Below are positions 27,122-34,866 of a stretch of 34,866 bases of DNA, one piece after another. The translations under genes and the position numbers were made by a program. Where the stretch lies: contig NZ_JAFEUF010000036.1 in the NCBI RefSeq assembly GCF_016901035.1, positions 8,033 through 42,898 on the forward strand, read 5' to 3'. Source of the stretch: Streptomyces durocortorensis. Lineage in GTDB: Bacteria; Actinomycetota; Actinomycetes; Streptomycetales; Streptomycetaceae. How positions within the stretch are numbered: position 1 is the first letter of the stretch; the number at the start of each line of letters is the position of its first letter. The notes beneath the pieces are model-generated. The model ran no database searches. It worked only from the letters and a program-made list of their open reading frames with translations, and was not told the origin of the DNA.

Positions 27122-27254
27122 TGACGTACGCGCACCGCTCGCGCGCCCCGCACCCCCCGCACCCGTACCGCCGAAGACCTGCCGCCCTCCCGGCCGCGCC
27201 CCCCTGACCAGACAGCGGGACGCGAGTACCGGGCCAACGAGAGGAAAGCCTCCC

Positions 27255-28367
27255 GTGCCTGCCCCCCGTTCCACCGTTCGCCGCGGTCTCGCCGCTGCCG
27301 CCGCCCTGCCGCTGCTCGCCCTGGCGGCCACCGCCTGCGGCTACGGTTCCGAGGCGAAGGACGACGACGCCAAGACGAACGTCTCCGCCGGAGGCAAGAA
27401 GCTCTCCTCCGACACCGTGAAGATCGGGTACTTCCCGAACCTCACGCACGCCACCGCCCTGGTCGGTATCCAGGAAGGCACCATCCAGAAGGAACTGGGC
27501 GGCACCAAGGTCGAGTCGACGACCTTCAACGCGGGCCCGTCCGAGATCGAGGCGCTGAACGCCGGCTCCATCGACATCGGGTTCATCGGCCCCTCCCCCT
27601 CCATCAACGGGTTCAGCAAGTCCCAGGGCAAGGGGCTGCGGATCATCTCCGGTTCGGCCTCCGGCGGGGTGAAGCTGGTCGTCAACCCGGACAAGATCAA
27701 GACCCTGGACGACCTCAAGGGCAAGAAGATCGCCACCCCGCAGCTCGGCAACACCCAGGACGTGGCATTCCTCAACTGGATCTCCGAGAAGGGCTGGAAG
27801 GTCGACGCCCAGAGCGGCAAGGGCGACGTCTCCGTGGTCCGCTCGGACAACAAGGTGACCCCGGACGCCTACAAGTCCGGTGACCTGGACGGCGCGTGGG
27901 TGCCCGAGCCGACCGCCTCCAAGCTGGTCTCCGAGGGTGCGAAGGTGCTCCTCGACGAGAAGGACCTGTGGCCGGACAAGAAGTTCGTGATCACGAACAT
28001 CATCGTGTCGCAGAAGTTCCTCGACGAGCACCCGGACGTGGTCGAGGCGGTGCTGAAGGGTTCGGTCTCCACCAACAAGTGGATCAACGCCAACCCGGAT
28101 GAGGCCAAGGCGTCCGCCAACAAGGCGCTGGAGACCCTGAGCGGCAAGCCGCTGCCCCAGGAGATCCTCGACCCGGCGTGGGAGTCCATCGAGATCACCG
28201 ACGACCCGCTGGCCGAGACGCTCAAGACGCAGGCCGGTTACTCGGTGAAGTCCGGTCTGCTCGAGGAGCCGAACCTCCAGGGCATCTACGACCTGGGCCC
28301 GCTGAACAAGATCCTCAAGGCCGATGGCCGGCCCGAGGTCGCCGACGCCGGTCTCGGCGTCAAGTAG
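27255..28367 (+). CDS. ssuA: Sulfonate-type ABC transporter substrate-binding lipoprotein
   Basis: 370 residues. GTG 27255 fixed by GAGGAAAG upstream and by a good signal peptide (MPAPRSTVRRGLAAAAALPL). Lipobox-like AATAC puts the lipid on Cys28. The rest is a type II periplasmic binding fold of the SsuA/TauA/NrtA group: VKIGYFPNLTHATALVGIQEGTI, FNAGPSEIEALNAGSIDIGFIGPSPSING, DDLKGKKIATPQLGNTQDVAFLNW, LDGAWVPEPTASKLV. Likely ligands are alkanesulfonates, taurine or perhaps sulfate; no FMNH2-dependent sulfonate monooxygenase (ssuD) is adjacent. First gene of the transporter part of the sulfur operon. Confidence 0.9.
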   Translation: MPAPRSTVRRGLAAAAALPLLALAATACGYGSEAKDDDAKTNVSAGGKKLSSDTVKIGYFPNLTHATALVGIQEGTIQKELGGTKVESTTFNAGPSEIEALNAGSIDIGFIGPSPSINGFSKSQGKGLRIISGSASGGVKLVVNPDKIKTLDDLKGKKIATPQLGNTQDVAFLNWISEKGWKVDAQSGKGDVSVVRSDNKVTPDAYKSGDLDGAWVPEPTASKLVSEGAKVLLDEKDLWPDKKFVITNIIVSQKFLDEHPDVVEAVLKGSVSTNKWINANPDEAKASANKALETLSGKPLPQEILDPAWESIEITDDPLAETLKTQAGYSVKSGLLEEPNLQGIYDLGPLNKILKADGRPEVADAGLGVK

Positions 28368-28414
28368 CCCGCCCATCCGCAGCAGGACGTAAGGAATCCC
28401 AGGAGGTGACGACC

Positions 28415-29206
28415 ATGGAGACCCCTACCCTCACCAAGGCCGAGGACCGTACGACGGTCGATCACGCGGCCCGTCTCGCGCACGTCTCGAAGTCCTTCGC
28501 CGGACCCACGGGGCAGCAGCTCGTGCTGGACGACATCACCCTCGATGTCGCTCCGGGTGAGTTCGTCACCCTCCTGGGAGCGTCCGGGTGCGGAAAGTCG
28601 ACGCTGCTGAATCTGGTGGCCGGACTCGACCGCCCGTCGAAGGGGTCCATCGAGACCCCCGGCGGGCGGCCGGCCCTGATGTTCCAGGAGCACGCCCTCT
28701 TCCCGTGGCTGACCGCGGGCAAGAACATCGAACTGGCCCTGCGGCTGCGCGGGGTGCCGAAATCGGAGCGCCGCACCGAGGCGGAGCGGCTGCTCGAACT
28801 GGTCCGGCTCGGCGGGGCGTACGGCAAGCGGGTGCACGAGCTGTCCGGCGGTATGCGCCAGCGCGTGGCCATGGCCCGGGCGCTCGCGCAGGACAGCCAG
28901 CTGCTGCTGATGGACGAGCCGTTCGCGGCGCTGGACGCCATCACCCGCGATGTGCTGCACGACGAGCTGACCCGGATCTGGCGGGAGACGAACGCCTCGG
29001 TCCTCTTCGTCACGCACAACGTGCGCGAGGCCGTACGGCTCGCGCAGCGCGTCGTGCTGCTGTCGTCCCGGCCGGGCCGGATCGCCCGGGAGTGGACGGT
29101 CGACATCGAGCAGCCGCGCCGCATCGAGGACACCGCCGTGGCGGAGCTGTCCGTCGAGATCACCGAAGAACTGCGTGGGGAGATCCGCCGACATGGCCAG
29201 CACTGA
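28415..29206 (+). CDS. ssuB: Sulfonate-type ABC transporter ATP-binding protein
   Basis: 263 residues, ATG 28415 with AGGAGGTG at ideal distance. All ATPase motifs are intact: Walker A GASGCGKST (residues ~56-64), Q-loop MFQEHALFPWLTAGKNI, signature LSGGMRQRVAMARAL, Walker B LLLMDEPFAALDA and H-loop VTHNVREA. MFQEHALFPWLT is characteristic of the SsuB/TauB/NrtD group. Overlaps the permease gene by 14 bases. Confidence 0.94.
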   Translation: METPTLTKAEDRTTVDHAARLAHVSKSFAGPTGQQLVLDDITLDVAPGEFVTLLGASGCGKSTLLNLVAGLDRPSKGSIETPGGRPALMFQEHALFPWLTAGKNIELALRLRGVPKSERRTEAERLLELVRLGGAYGKRVHELSGGMRQRVAMARALAQDSQLLLMDEPFAALDAITRDVLHDELTRIWRETNASVLFVTHNVREAVRLAQRVVLLSSRPGRIAREWTVDIEQPRRIEDTAVAELSVEITEELRGEIRRHGQH

Positions 29207-30119
29207 CATCACGTCCGACCGGAAACGGCCGGACGAGGCGGCCGGACCGGTCGACAAGAAGCCCGACGACCTGGCGGGCCTGGAAGCCGGCCTCGACGCG
29301 CTCGACGCCGTACAGATCCGCCGCACCCCGGTGCGCGAGGTCCTCCTGCAGAAGGTGCTGCCGCCGGTCGTGGCGGTGGCGCTGGTCCTGGTGGTCTGGG
29401 AGCTGCTGGTCCGCGCCCAGGTCACCGAGGTGTACAAGCTGCCGCCGCCGTCCGCGGTGTGGGACAGCGCCAAGGACATGTGGCTGGCGGGCACGCTGCT
29501 GGAGGTCGTCTGGACCAGCGTGTCGCGCGGTCTGCTCGGCTTCCTGCTCGCCGTCGCCATCGGTACGCCGCTGGGTCTGCTGGTCGCCCGGGTGAAGCTG
29601 GTCCGGGCCGCGATCGGCCCGATCCTGTCCGGGCTCCAGTCGCTGCCCTCGGTGGCATGGGTGGCCCCGGCGGTGATCTGGCTCGGGCTGAACGACCAGA
29701 TGATGTTCGCGGTGATCCTGCTGGGCGCGGTGCCCTCGATCGCCAACGGGCTGGTCTCCGGCGTCGACCAGGTGCCGCCGCTCTTCCTCCGGGCGGGCCG
29801 CACGCTGGGCGCGACCGGGCTGCGCGGGACCTGGCATATCGTGCTCCCGGCGGCGCTGCCCGGCTATCTGGCGGGCCTCAAGCAGGGCTGGGCGTTCTCC
29901 TGGCGCTCCCTGATGGCCGCCGAGATCATCGCCTCGTCACCCGAACTGGGCCTGGGTCTCGGGCAGTTGCTGGAAAACGGCCGCAGCAACTTCGACATGC
30001 CCGGGATCTTCCTGTCGATCCTGCTCATCCTGTTCGTCGGCATCGCCATCGACCTGCTCATCTTCAGTCCGCTGGAGCGGTGGGTGCTGCGCAGCCGCGG
30101 TCTCCTCGTCAAGAACTGA
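29193..30119 (+). CDS. ssuC: Sulfonate-type ABC transporter permease
   Basis: 308 residues, ATG 29193 inside the end of ssuB, GTGGGGAG upstream. An N-terminal ~50-residue cytoplasmic extension (DRKRPDEAAGPVDKKPDDL...) precedes six membrane helices beginning at LPPVVAVALVLVVWELLV. The EAA-type loop is DQVPPLFLRAGRTLGATGLRGTWHIVLPAALPGYLAGLKQGWAFSWRSLMAAEII, typical of SsuC. Ends in SPLERWVLRSRGLLVKN. Followed by cbiX-like chelatase after 8 bases. Confidence 0.94.
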   Translation: MASTDITSDRKRPDEAAGPVDKKPDDLAGLEAGLDALDAVQIRRTPVREVLLQKVLPPVVAVALVLVVWELLVRAQVTEVYKLPPPSAVWDSAKDMWLAGTLLEVVWTSVSRGLLGFLLAVAIGTPLGLLVARVKLVRAAIGPILSGLQSLPSVAWVAPAVIWLGLNDQMMFAVILLGAVPSIANGLVSGVDQVPPLFLRAGRTLGATGLRGTWHIVLPAALPGYLAGLKQGWAFSWRSLMAAEIIASSPELGLGLGQLLENGRSNFDMPGIFLSILLILFVGIAIDLLIFSPLERWVLRSRGLLVKN

Positions 30120-30127
30120 GCCCTCCC

Positions 30128-30880
30128 ATGACGCATCCCACTCTCCTCGTCATCGCCCACGGCAGCCGCGACCCGCGGCACGCCGCGACCGTCCACGCGC
30201 TCACCGAGCGGGTCCGCACCGAGCGGCCGGGACTGCGGGTGGAGACGGCGTTCCTGGAGTTCAACGCCCCGTCGGTGCCCCGGGTGCTGGAGCGCCTGGC
30301 GGCACAGGGGGCGGACGAGGTCGTCGCCCTCCCCCTCCTGCTGACCCGGGCGTTCCACGCCAAGACCGACATCCCCTCGGTCCTGCGCGAGGCCCGCGCC
30401 CGACTGCCGAGGCTGCACATCCGGCAGGCCGACGTCCTCGGCCCGTCCCCGCTGCTCAACGCCACCCTGGAGCGGCGGCTGCGGGAGGCCGAGGTCCGTC
30501 CCGGCGACCTCCCCCGGACCGGGCTCGTCCTGGCCTCGGCGGGATCCTCAGACCCGGAGGCGATCGCAGTGATCGCTGAAATCGCGCGGGAGCTGCGGCA
30601 CACCGGTTGGTGCGCCGTGCGGCCTGCGTTCGCCTCCGCACTCCTTCCCCGTACCGAGGACGTGGTACGGGAACTGCGGGCCGAGGGCGTGGAGCGGGTG
30701 GCGGTGGCCCCGTACGTCATCGCGCCCGGCCGGCTCCCGGACCGCATCGCGGCGGGCGCGGAGGTGGCCGGCGCGGACGTCCTGGCCGATGTGCTGGGCC
30801 CCGCACCGGAGTTGGCACGGCTGCTGCTGAACCGGTTCGACGAGGCGCGGGTGCCGGTGGGGGCGTCGCTGTCGGCGTGA
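30128..30880 (+). CDS. Sirohydrochlorin chelatase (CbiX/SirB type)
   Basis: 250 residues, ATG 30128. Inserts Fe(II) into sirohydrochlorin to give siroheme, the cofactor of SirA (cobalt insertion for B12 is the alternative). Two chelatase half-domains: LLVIAHGSRDPRHAATVHAL with a metal-binding His at residue 11, LLLTRAFHAKTDIPSVL with the second His, ADVLGPSPLLNATLERRL, then the second half from TGLVLASAGSSDPEA to VAPYVIAPGRLPDRI. The second half lacks the HGS motif (ASAGSSDPEA), as in long two-domain forms with one active site. Place at the end of the sulfur operon supports the siroheme role. Confidence 0.9.
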   Translation: MTHPTLLVIAHGSRDPRHAATVHALTERVRTERPGLRVETAFLEFNAPSVPRVLERLAAQGADEVVALPLLLTRAFHAKTDIPSVLREARARLPRLHIRQADVLGPSPLLNATLERRLREAEVRPGDLPRTGLVLASAGSSDPEAIAVIAEIARELRHTGWCAVRPAFASALLPRTEDVVRELRAEGVERVAVAPYVIAPGRLPDRIAAGAEVAGADVLADVLGPAPELARLLLNRFDEARVPVGASLSA

Positions 30881-30888
30881 GGGGCGGC

Positions 30889-30906
30889 GCGTGTCACCGG
30901 ACACGC
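30889..30906 (+). terminator. Hairpin at end of sulfur operon
   Basis: GCGTGTC and GACACGC pair perfectly (7 bp) around ACCG, 9 bases after the chelatase stop. Likely terminator without a T-tract. Confidence 0.55.
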
Positions 30907-31012
30907 CCGGGGGCCGCGCCACCAGGGAGTGCCCGGGAAACCGGAGGCGCCGCTGCCCAGACGTCTCGTACCATCGGGCCGCACCGACCCGTCGCGTACC
31001 CCCAAGGACTCT

Positions 31013-31951
31013 GTGAATCGCTCCGATCTCCCCGCCAAGGCCCCCTCGCTCGCGGCCGGCATGGCCGCCACCGATCACAGCCCGGCCGACCAGCTCGTCC
31101 AGACCCGCCACCGTGCCACGCTCGTGGCGGGCTGGGACATCGCGCCCGGCTCGGCCGTTCTGGAACTGGGCTGCGGCCAGGGTGACATGACCGCTGTCCT
31201 GGCAGAGGCGGTCGGACCCGAGGGGCGCGTGGTGGCCATCGACGTGGCCGACCCCTCCTACGGGTCGCCGGTCACGCTCGGGGAGTCGGCGGCCCGGCTC
31301 GCGGCGGGTCCTCTCGGGCCCCGCATCGACTTCCGTTTCGCCACCGACGTCCTCGCCCCGTCCGTCGATTTCCCCGTCGGCGCCTTCGACCACGTGGTGC
31401 TCGCGCACTGCTCCTGGTACTTCGCCTCGCTCGGGCAACTGCGGGACACCCTGGCCCGGGTACGACGGTGGGCGCGGAAACTCTGGTTCGCCGAGTGGGA
31501 CTTGACGCCCGCGTCGGGCGACCAGCTGGCGCACCTCCTCGCCGTGCTGATCCAGGGACAGATCGAGGCGGCGGGATCGCGTGGCCAGGGCAACGTGCGT
31601 ACGCCCTTCTCCCGTGAGGAGTTGCTGCGGCTCCTGCCCGAGGCCGGCTGGGCGGCCGAGGGAAGCAAGCCGGTCGACACCGAAGGTCTTCAGGACGGCG
31701 ACTGGGAAGTGGCCGCCTGTCTCGGCCTGGTGGGAACGGAGGAGCATCTGGCGTCGCTGCCCGAGCCGGTACGCCGGCTCGTCCTCAGCCAGGCCGACGT
31801 CCTGCGGGCCGTTGCCGTGGAGCGCGGCAACCGTCCGCTCGCCGCGTATTCGGTCACTGCTTACGCGGCCTGGACTCCTGCTCTTCCGAGTCCGAGTCCG
31901 GCTCGGGCGCGTGGTGGCGGCCGACCGGGATCACCAGCGGGGTGCGGCTGA
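31013..31951 (+). CDS. SAM-dependent methyltransferase
   Basis: 312 residues. GTG 31013 has AAGGA at proper distance; upstream codons to 30929 are leader. Class I methyltransferase: motif [22 protein letters not shown] (~residues 42-62), acidic end of strand 2 in [25 protein letters not shown] as motif II region (~125), and a helical C-terminal part. Substrate unknown. The last 98 bases (about 32 residues, Pro/Gly/Arg-rich) lie opposite the 3' end of the siderophore ATPase gene, so the extreme C-terminus is probably not structured. Single gene; no link to the sulfur operon other than position. Confidence 0.85.
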   Translation: MNRSDLPAKAPSLAAGMAATDHSPADQLVQTRHRATLVAGWDIAPGSAVLELGCGQGDMTAVLAEAVGPEGRVVAIDVADPSYGSPVTLGESAARLAAGPLGPRIDFRFATDVLAPSVDFPVGAFDHVVLAHCSWYFASLGQLRDTLARVRRWARKLWFAEWDLTPASGDQLAHLLAVLIQGQIEAAGSRGQGNVRTPFSREELLRLLPEAGWAAEGSKPVDTEGLQDGDWEVAACLGLVGTEEHLASLPEPVRRLVLSQADVLRAVAVERGNRPLAAYSVTAYAAWTPALPSPSPARARGGGRPGSPAGCG

Positions 31952-32705
31952 CCGGGTCCGTGGTGACCTGGCAGCGCAGCCCGAAGACGTCCTCGACCGT
32001 TTCGGCGGTGATCACGTCGGCCGGGGCGCCCTCGGCGACGATGTCGCCCTTCTTCATCGCGATGACGTGATCCGCGTACCGGCAGGCCTGGTTGAGGTCG
32101 TGCAGGACCATGACGATGGTGCGGCCCTCGCGCCGGTTCAGGTCCACGACGAGGTCCAGGACGTCGATCTGGTGGGCGAGATCGAGATACGTCGTCGGCT
32201 CGTCGAGGAGGAGGACCGGGGTGCCCTGGGCGACGGCCATGGCGATCCAGGCGCGCTGGCGCTGACCGCCGGACAGTTCGTCGACCGCGCGGTCGGCCAG
32301 GTCCGTGGTGCCGGTGGCGGCGAGCGCGTCGTGCACCGCCTGCTCGTCCGCCTTGGTCCACTGCCGCCACCACGTCTGGTGCGGGGAACGGCCCCGATTG
32401 ACCAGGTCGATGACGGTGAGGCCCTCGGGGGCGACCGGCGACTGCGGGAGGATGCCGAGCTGCTGGGCCAGCTCCCGGGTGGGGATGGAGTGCAGGGCCC
32501 GGCCGTCCAGGCTGACCGCCCCGTCGCGCGGGGCGAGCAGGCGGGCCAGGGCGCGCAGCAGGGTCGACTTGCCGCAGGCGTTGGCGCCGACGATGGCGGT
32601 GATCCGGCCCGGCGGGACGGCCAGGTCGAGGCCGCTGACGACGGCCCGGTCGTCGTAGCCCAGGTGCAGGCCCTCGGCCCGCAGGTCGGGTTCGGCGGTG
32701 GACAT
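31854..32705 (-). CDS. Ferric-siderophore ABC transporter ATP-binding protein (FepC type)
   Basis: 283 residues, ATG 32705. Walker [10 protein letters not shown] (~residues 39-47), Q-loop [13 protein letters not shown], signature [17 protein letters not shown], Walker [23 protein letters not shown] and H-loop [22 protein letters not shown] and the preceding VNRGRSPHQ segment are typical of FepC/FhuC-type siderophore ATPases. C-terminal tail is acidic and then basic ([14 protein letters not shown]), encoded in the overlap with the methyltransferase gene. Third gene of the permease operon, three bases after the second permease. Confidence 0.93.
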   Translation of the reverse strand: MSTAEPDLRAEGLHLGYDDRAVVSGLDLAVPPGRITAIVGANACGKSTLLRALARLLAPRDGAVSLDGRALHSIPTRELAQQLGILPQSPVAPEGLTVIDLVNRGRSPHQTWWRQWTKADEQAVHDALAATGTTDLADRAVDELSGGQRQRAWIAMAVAQGTPVLLLDEPTTYLDLAHQIDVLDLVVDLNRREGRTIVMVLHDLNQACRYADHVIAMKKGDIVAEGAPADVITAETVEDVFGLRCQVTTDPVSRTPLVIPVGRHHAPEPDSDSEEQESRPRKQ

Positions 32706-32708
32706 CGG

Positions 32709-33809
32709 TCAGCCTCCTGAGCCCGCGCGGTTGACGCGGATGAGCAGCCAGAGCAGCACCGGGGCGCCGAGCACTCCGGTGACGATCCCGACGGGCAGTT
32801 CGGTGCCGGGGATCAGTTCGCGTGCGAGAACGTCGGACGCGAGGACGACGAGGGCGCCGGTGAGTCCGGCGGCGAGCGGCGGCGGCCAGGCGGTGCGGCA
32901 CAGCCGCTGGGCGATCTGCGGGGCGGCGAGCGCCACGAAGGCCACGGGTCCGGCCGCCGCGGTGGCGAAGGCGACCAGGCCGACGCCGGTGAGCAGGACG
33001 GTGAGCCGTACGGTCTGGACGCGGGTGCCGAGCCCCTTGGCCACGTCGTCGCCGAGTTGCAGCGTACGCATGAGGCGGCCGATGAGCAGGGCGGTGGGGA
33101 CCAGGACGACGAGGGCGTACGCGAGGGGCGCGGCCTGTTGCCAGTCGCGGCCGTTGAGGTTGCCGACGAGCCAGCCGAGGGCGGCCTGTGCCTGGAAGCG
33201 GCCGCCCCGGGCGAGCAGGTAGTCGGTGGCGCTGAGGCAGATCCAGGAGACGCCGATGCCGACGAGGATGATGCGGTAGCCGGTGGTACCGCGCCGCCAG
33301 GCGAGCCCGTAGACGATCAGGGCGCTGGCGAGGGCGCCGAAGAGGCCGAGTGCCTGGGTGCCGAGGCCGAAGTCCCAGCCGAGCACGATGCCCGCGACGA
33401 CGGCCGTTCCGGCGCCCTGGGTGAGGCCGATCATGTCGGGGCTGGCCAGCGGGTTGCGGGTCATCGTCTGGAGGAGCGCGCCGGACATGCCGAACGCGAT
33501 GCCCGCCAGCAGGCCCGTCATGGCGCGGGGCAGCCGCAGTTCCTGGACGACGAGGAGGGTGCCCGCGTCCCCGGAGCCGGTCAGCGCGCGGACGACGTCG
33601 GCGAGCGGGATCCCGTACTCACCGATGGAGACGTGCCAGCACAACGCCGCGAACACGGCGACGGCGAGACCCGCGGTGACGGTGAGCTGACGGGGGCGCA
33701 GGGTGCCGGAGAGCGGCGGGAAGGCGAGACGGAAGGGGCGGGCGGCGGCCTTGGTCTTGCCGCTGACGGTGCCGGTGTCGGCGTCGGTGATCGCTGAGTC
33801 GGTGGTCAT
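32709..33809 (-). CDS. Ferric-siderophore ABC transporter permease (FepG type)
   Basis: 366 residues, ATG 33809. FecCD family with about ten membrane helices after a ~45-residue cytoplasmic N-terminus. Family marks: ELRLPRAMTGLLAGIAFGMSGALLQTMTRNPLASPDMIGLTQGA (residues ~92-135), GWLVGNLNGRDW, ALQLGDD-like LQLGDDVAKGLGTRVQ and GPVAFVALAAPQIAQRL. Pairs with the FepD-type permease upstream, two bases away. Iron-dependent control is expected (DmdR1/IdeR), but the promoter lies outside the window. Confidence 0.94.
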   Translation of the reverse strand: MTTDSAITDADTGTVSGKTKAAARPFRLAFPPLSGTLRPRQLTVTAGLAVAVFAALCWHVSIGEYGIPLADVVRALTGSGDAGTLLVVQELRLPRAMTGLLAGIAFGMSGALLQTMTRNPLASPDMIGLTQGAGTAVVAGIVLGWDFGLGTQALGLFGALASALIVYGLAWRRGTTGYRIILVGIGVSWICLSATDYLLARGGRFQAQAALGWLVGNLNGRDWQQAAPLAYALVVLVPTALLIGRLMRTLQLGDDVAKGLGTRVQTVRLTVLLTGVGLVAFATAAAGPVAFVALAAPQIAQRLCRTAWPPPLAAGLTGALVVLASDVLARELIPGTELPVGIVTGVLGAPVLLWLLIRVNRAGSGG

Positions 33810-33811
33810 GG

Positions 33812-34837
33812 TCAGATCTCCGCGAGGCGTCGTCGGCGGACCAGGGCGATGAAGAACGGTCCGCCGATGAAGGCGACGATGATCCCGGCCTGCACCTCGA
33901 CGGGCCGGGCGATCACCCGGCCGAGGATGTCCGCCCCGAGCAGCAGGGCGGCGGCGAGCGCGGCCGAGAGCGCCAGCAGCCAGCGGTGGTCGGGGCCGAG
34001 TCCGGCGTACTGGGCGAGGACCCGGGCGACGTGCGGGACGACCAGGCCGATGAAGACGACGGGGCCGATCACCGCGACCGCCGCGCCGGTGAGCAGCGTG
34101 ACGGCGACGACGCCCTGGAGGCGGACGAGGCCGAGCTTGCGGCCGAGGGACGCGGCCACGTCGTCGCCGAGGGCGAGGCTGTTGAGGGCGGGGGCGCTCG
34201 CCAGGGCGAGGAGGGCGCCGAGCCCGAGGAAGGGCAGGATCCGCAGCACGGTGGAGGCGTCCTGGTCGGCGAGCGAGCCGGCCGACCAGAAGCGGAAGCG
34301 GTCCAGCGCGGCCGGGTCGGTGAGGACGACGGCGCTGGTCAGCGAGGAGAGCACGGCGGTGACGGCGACTCCGGCGAGGGCGAGCTTCACCGGGGTGGAC
34401 CCCGAACGCCCCATCCGCCCCAGGAGGTAGACGACGACGCTGGCCGCCATGGCCCCGGCGAAGGCGAACCAGATGTAGCCGAGCAGCGAGCCGATCCCGG
34501 CGACCCCGGCGGCGATGACGATGGCGAACGCGGCCCCGGCGCTGACGCCGAGGATGCCGGGGTCGGCCAGGGGGTTACGGGTCAGCGCCTGCATCACGCA
34601 GCCGGAGAGGCCCAGCGCTGCTCCGGCGGCCAGGCCCAGTGCCGTACGCGGGACGCGCACGGACCAGATGACGTCCTCGATCCGGGGTCCGGTCGGCTGT
34701 CCCGTCAAGGCCTTGACCACGTCGCCGGGCGGGATGCTGAGCGCCCCGAGGCCGAGCGAGAGCAGGCAGAGCAGGACCAGCAGCGGGGCGAGCCCGGCCG
34801 CGAGCAGGGAGGGACGCCATCGGGCGGGGCGGGTCAC
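33812..34837 (-). CDS. Ferric-siderophore ABC transporter permease (FepD type)
   Basis: 341 residues, GTG 34837 (MTRPARWRPS). FecCD family, ten predicted helices: VRVPRTALGLAAGAALGLSGCVMQALTRNPLADPGILGVSAGAAFAIV (~residues 60-106), FWSAGSLADQD, LNSLALGDDVAASLGRKLG and GPVVFIGLVVPHVARVL. First permease of the operon; a further gene, possibly the binding protein, may lie beyond base 34866. Ends in RRRRLAEI. Confidence 0.93.
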   Translation of the reverse strand: MTRPARWRPSLLAAGLAPLLVLLCLLSLGLGALSIPPGDVVKALTGQPTGPRIEDVIWSVRVPRTALGLAAGAALGLSGCVMQALTRNPLADPGILGVSAGAAFAIVIAAGVAGIGSLLGYIWFAFAGAMAASVVVYLLGRMGRSGSTPVKLALAGVAVTAVLSSLTSAVVLTDPAALDRFRFWSAGSLADQDASTVLRILPFLGLGALLALASAPALNSLALGDDVAASLGRKLGLVRLQGVVAVTLLTGAAVAVIGPVVFIGLVVPHVARVLAQYAGLGPDHRWLLALSAALAAALLLGADILGRVIARPVEVQAGIIVAFIGGPFFIALVRRRRLAEI

Positions 34838-34866
34838 GGGGCTGGCTCCACGGTCCGGTTCCTCAC

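Noticed and set aside
27112-27207. 31-codon ORF MCVMTY... as an annotated gene
   Set aside because: Only a moderate ribosome binding site and low-complexity His/Pro/Arg composition; kept as a finding, not as a feature.
25602-28376. 924-codon minus-strand ORF
   Set aside because: Antisense to cysN and ssuA, which have full sets of motifs; a typical GC-rich shadow.

Overview
The window is very GC-rich DNA with long GC3-biased genes, AAGGAGG-type ribosome binding sites and many GTG starts. It carries rodlin and chaplin genes, which are known from the aerial-hypha surface layer of streptomycetes, so it is almost certainly a Streptomyces chromosome. The first ~111 bases hold no A and end in a run of 21 C, and look like a poor-quality contig end.

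Region by region. (1) 1-2.2 kb: the 3' part of rsgA (minus), a 23-codon ORF in front of it, and a DUF5949-type gene. (2) 2.2-6.45 kb: a surface-protein island with three rodlin paralogues, one short chaplin, one unrecognised small secreted protein, one small cytoplasmic conserved protein, and a long LAXTG-anchored chaplin with a PPVDE repeat stalk. Strong hairpin terminators separate most units. (3) 6.5-13.5 kb: a catabolic module with an FAD monooxygenase, a thiolase, a LysR regulator, a two-subunit CoA-transferase and a two-domain 3-hydroxyacyl-CoA dehydrogenase. The pieces fit conversion of a C6 dicarboxylic intermediate (3-oxoadipate or 3-hydroxyadipyl-CoA) to succinyl-CoA and acetyl-CoA. 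The thiolase and the CoA-transferase promoters share a 16-bp motif in the same orientation. (4) 13.6-21.3 kb: unlinked genes (VOC protein, AraC regulator, YihY membrane protein, AidB-like acyl-CoA dehydrogenase, DoxX protein, small membrane protein, GAF regulator, GNAT). YihY and the acyl-CoA dehydrogenase start 18 bp apart in opposite directions around a symmetric TACCGTA. (5) 21.4-30.9 kb: an assimilatory sulfur operon: leader peptide, sirA, cysX, cysH, cysC, cysD, cysN, a sulfonate-type ABC transporter (ssuABC-like) and a sirohydrochlorin chelatase. It covers uptake, activation, reduction and siroheme supply, with mostly overlapping or tightly packed genes. (6) 31-34.84 kb: a methyltransferase that runs tail-to-tail into a ferric-siderophore ABC transporter (ATPase and two permeases, minus strand).

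The points most worth a second look are the symmetric leaderless promoter at 16.03 kb, the leader peptide plus hairpin before sirA, the shared catabolic operator, the unrecognised secreted protein inside the rodlin island and the single-domain stalked chaplin. No tRNA, rRNA, CRISPR array, transposase or integrase was seen.
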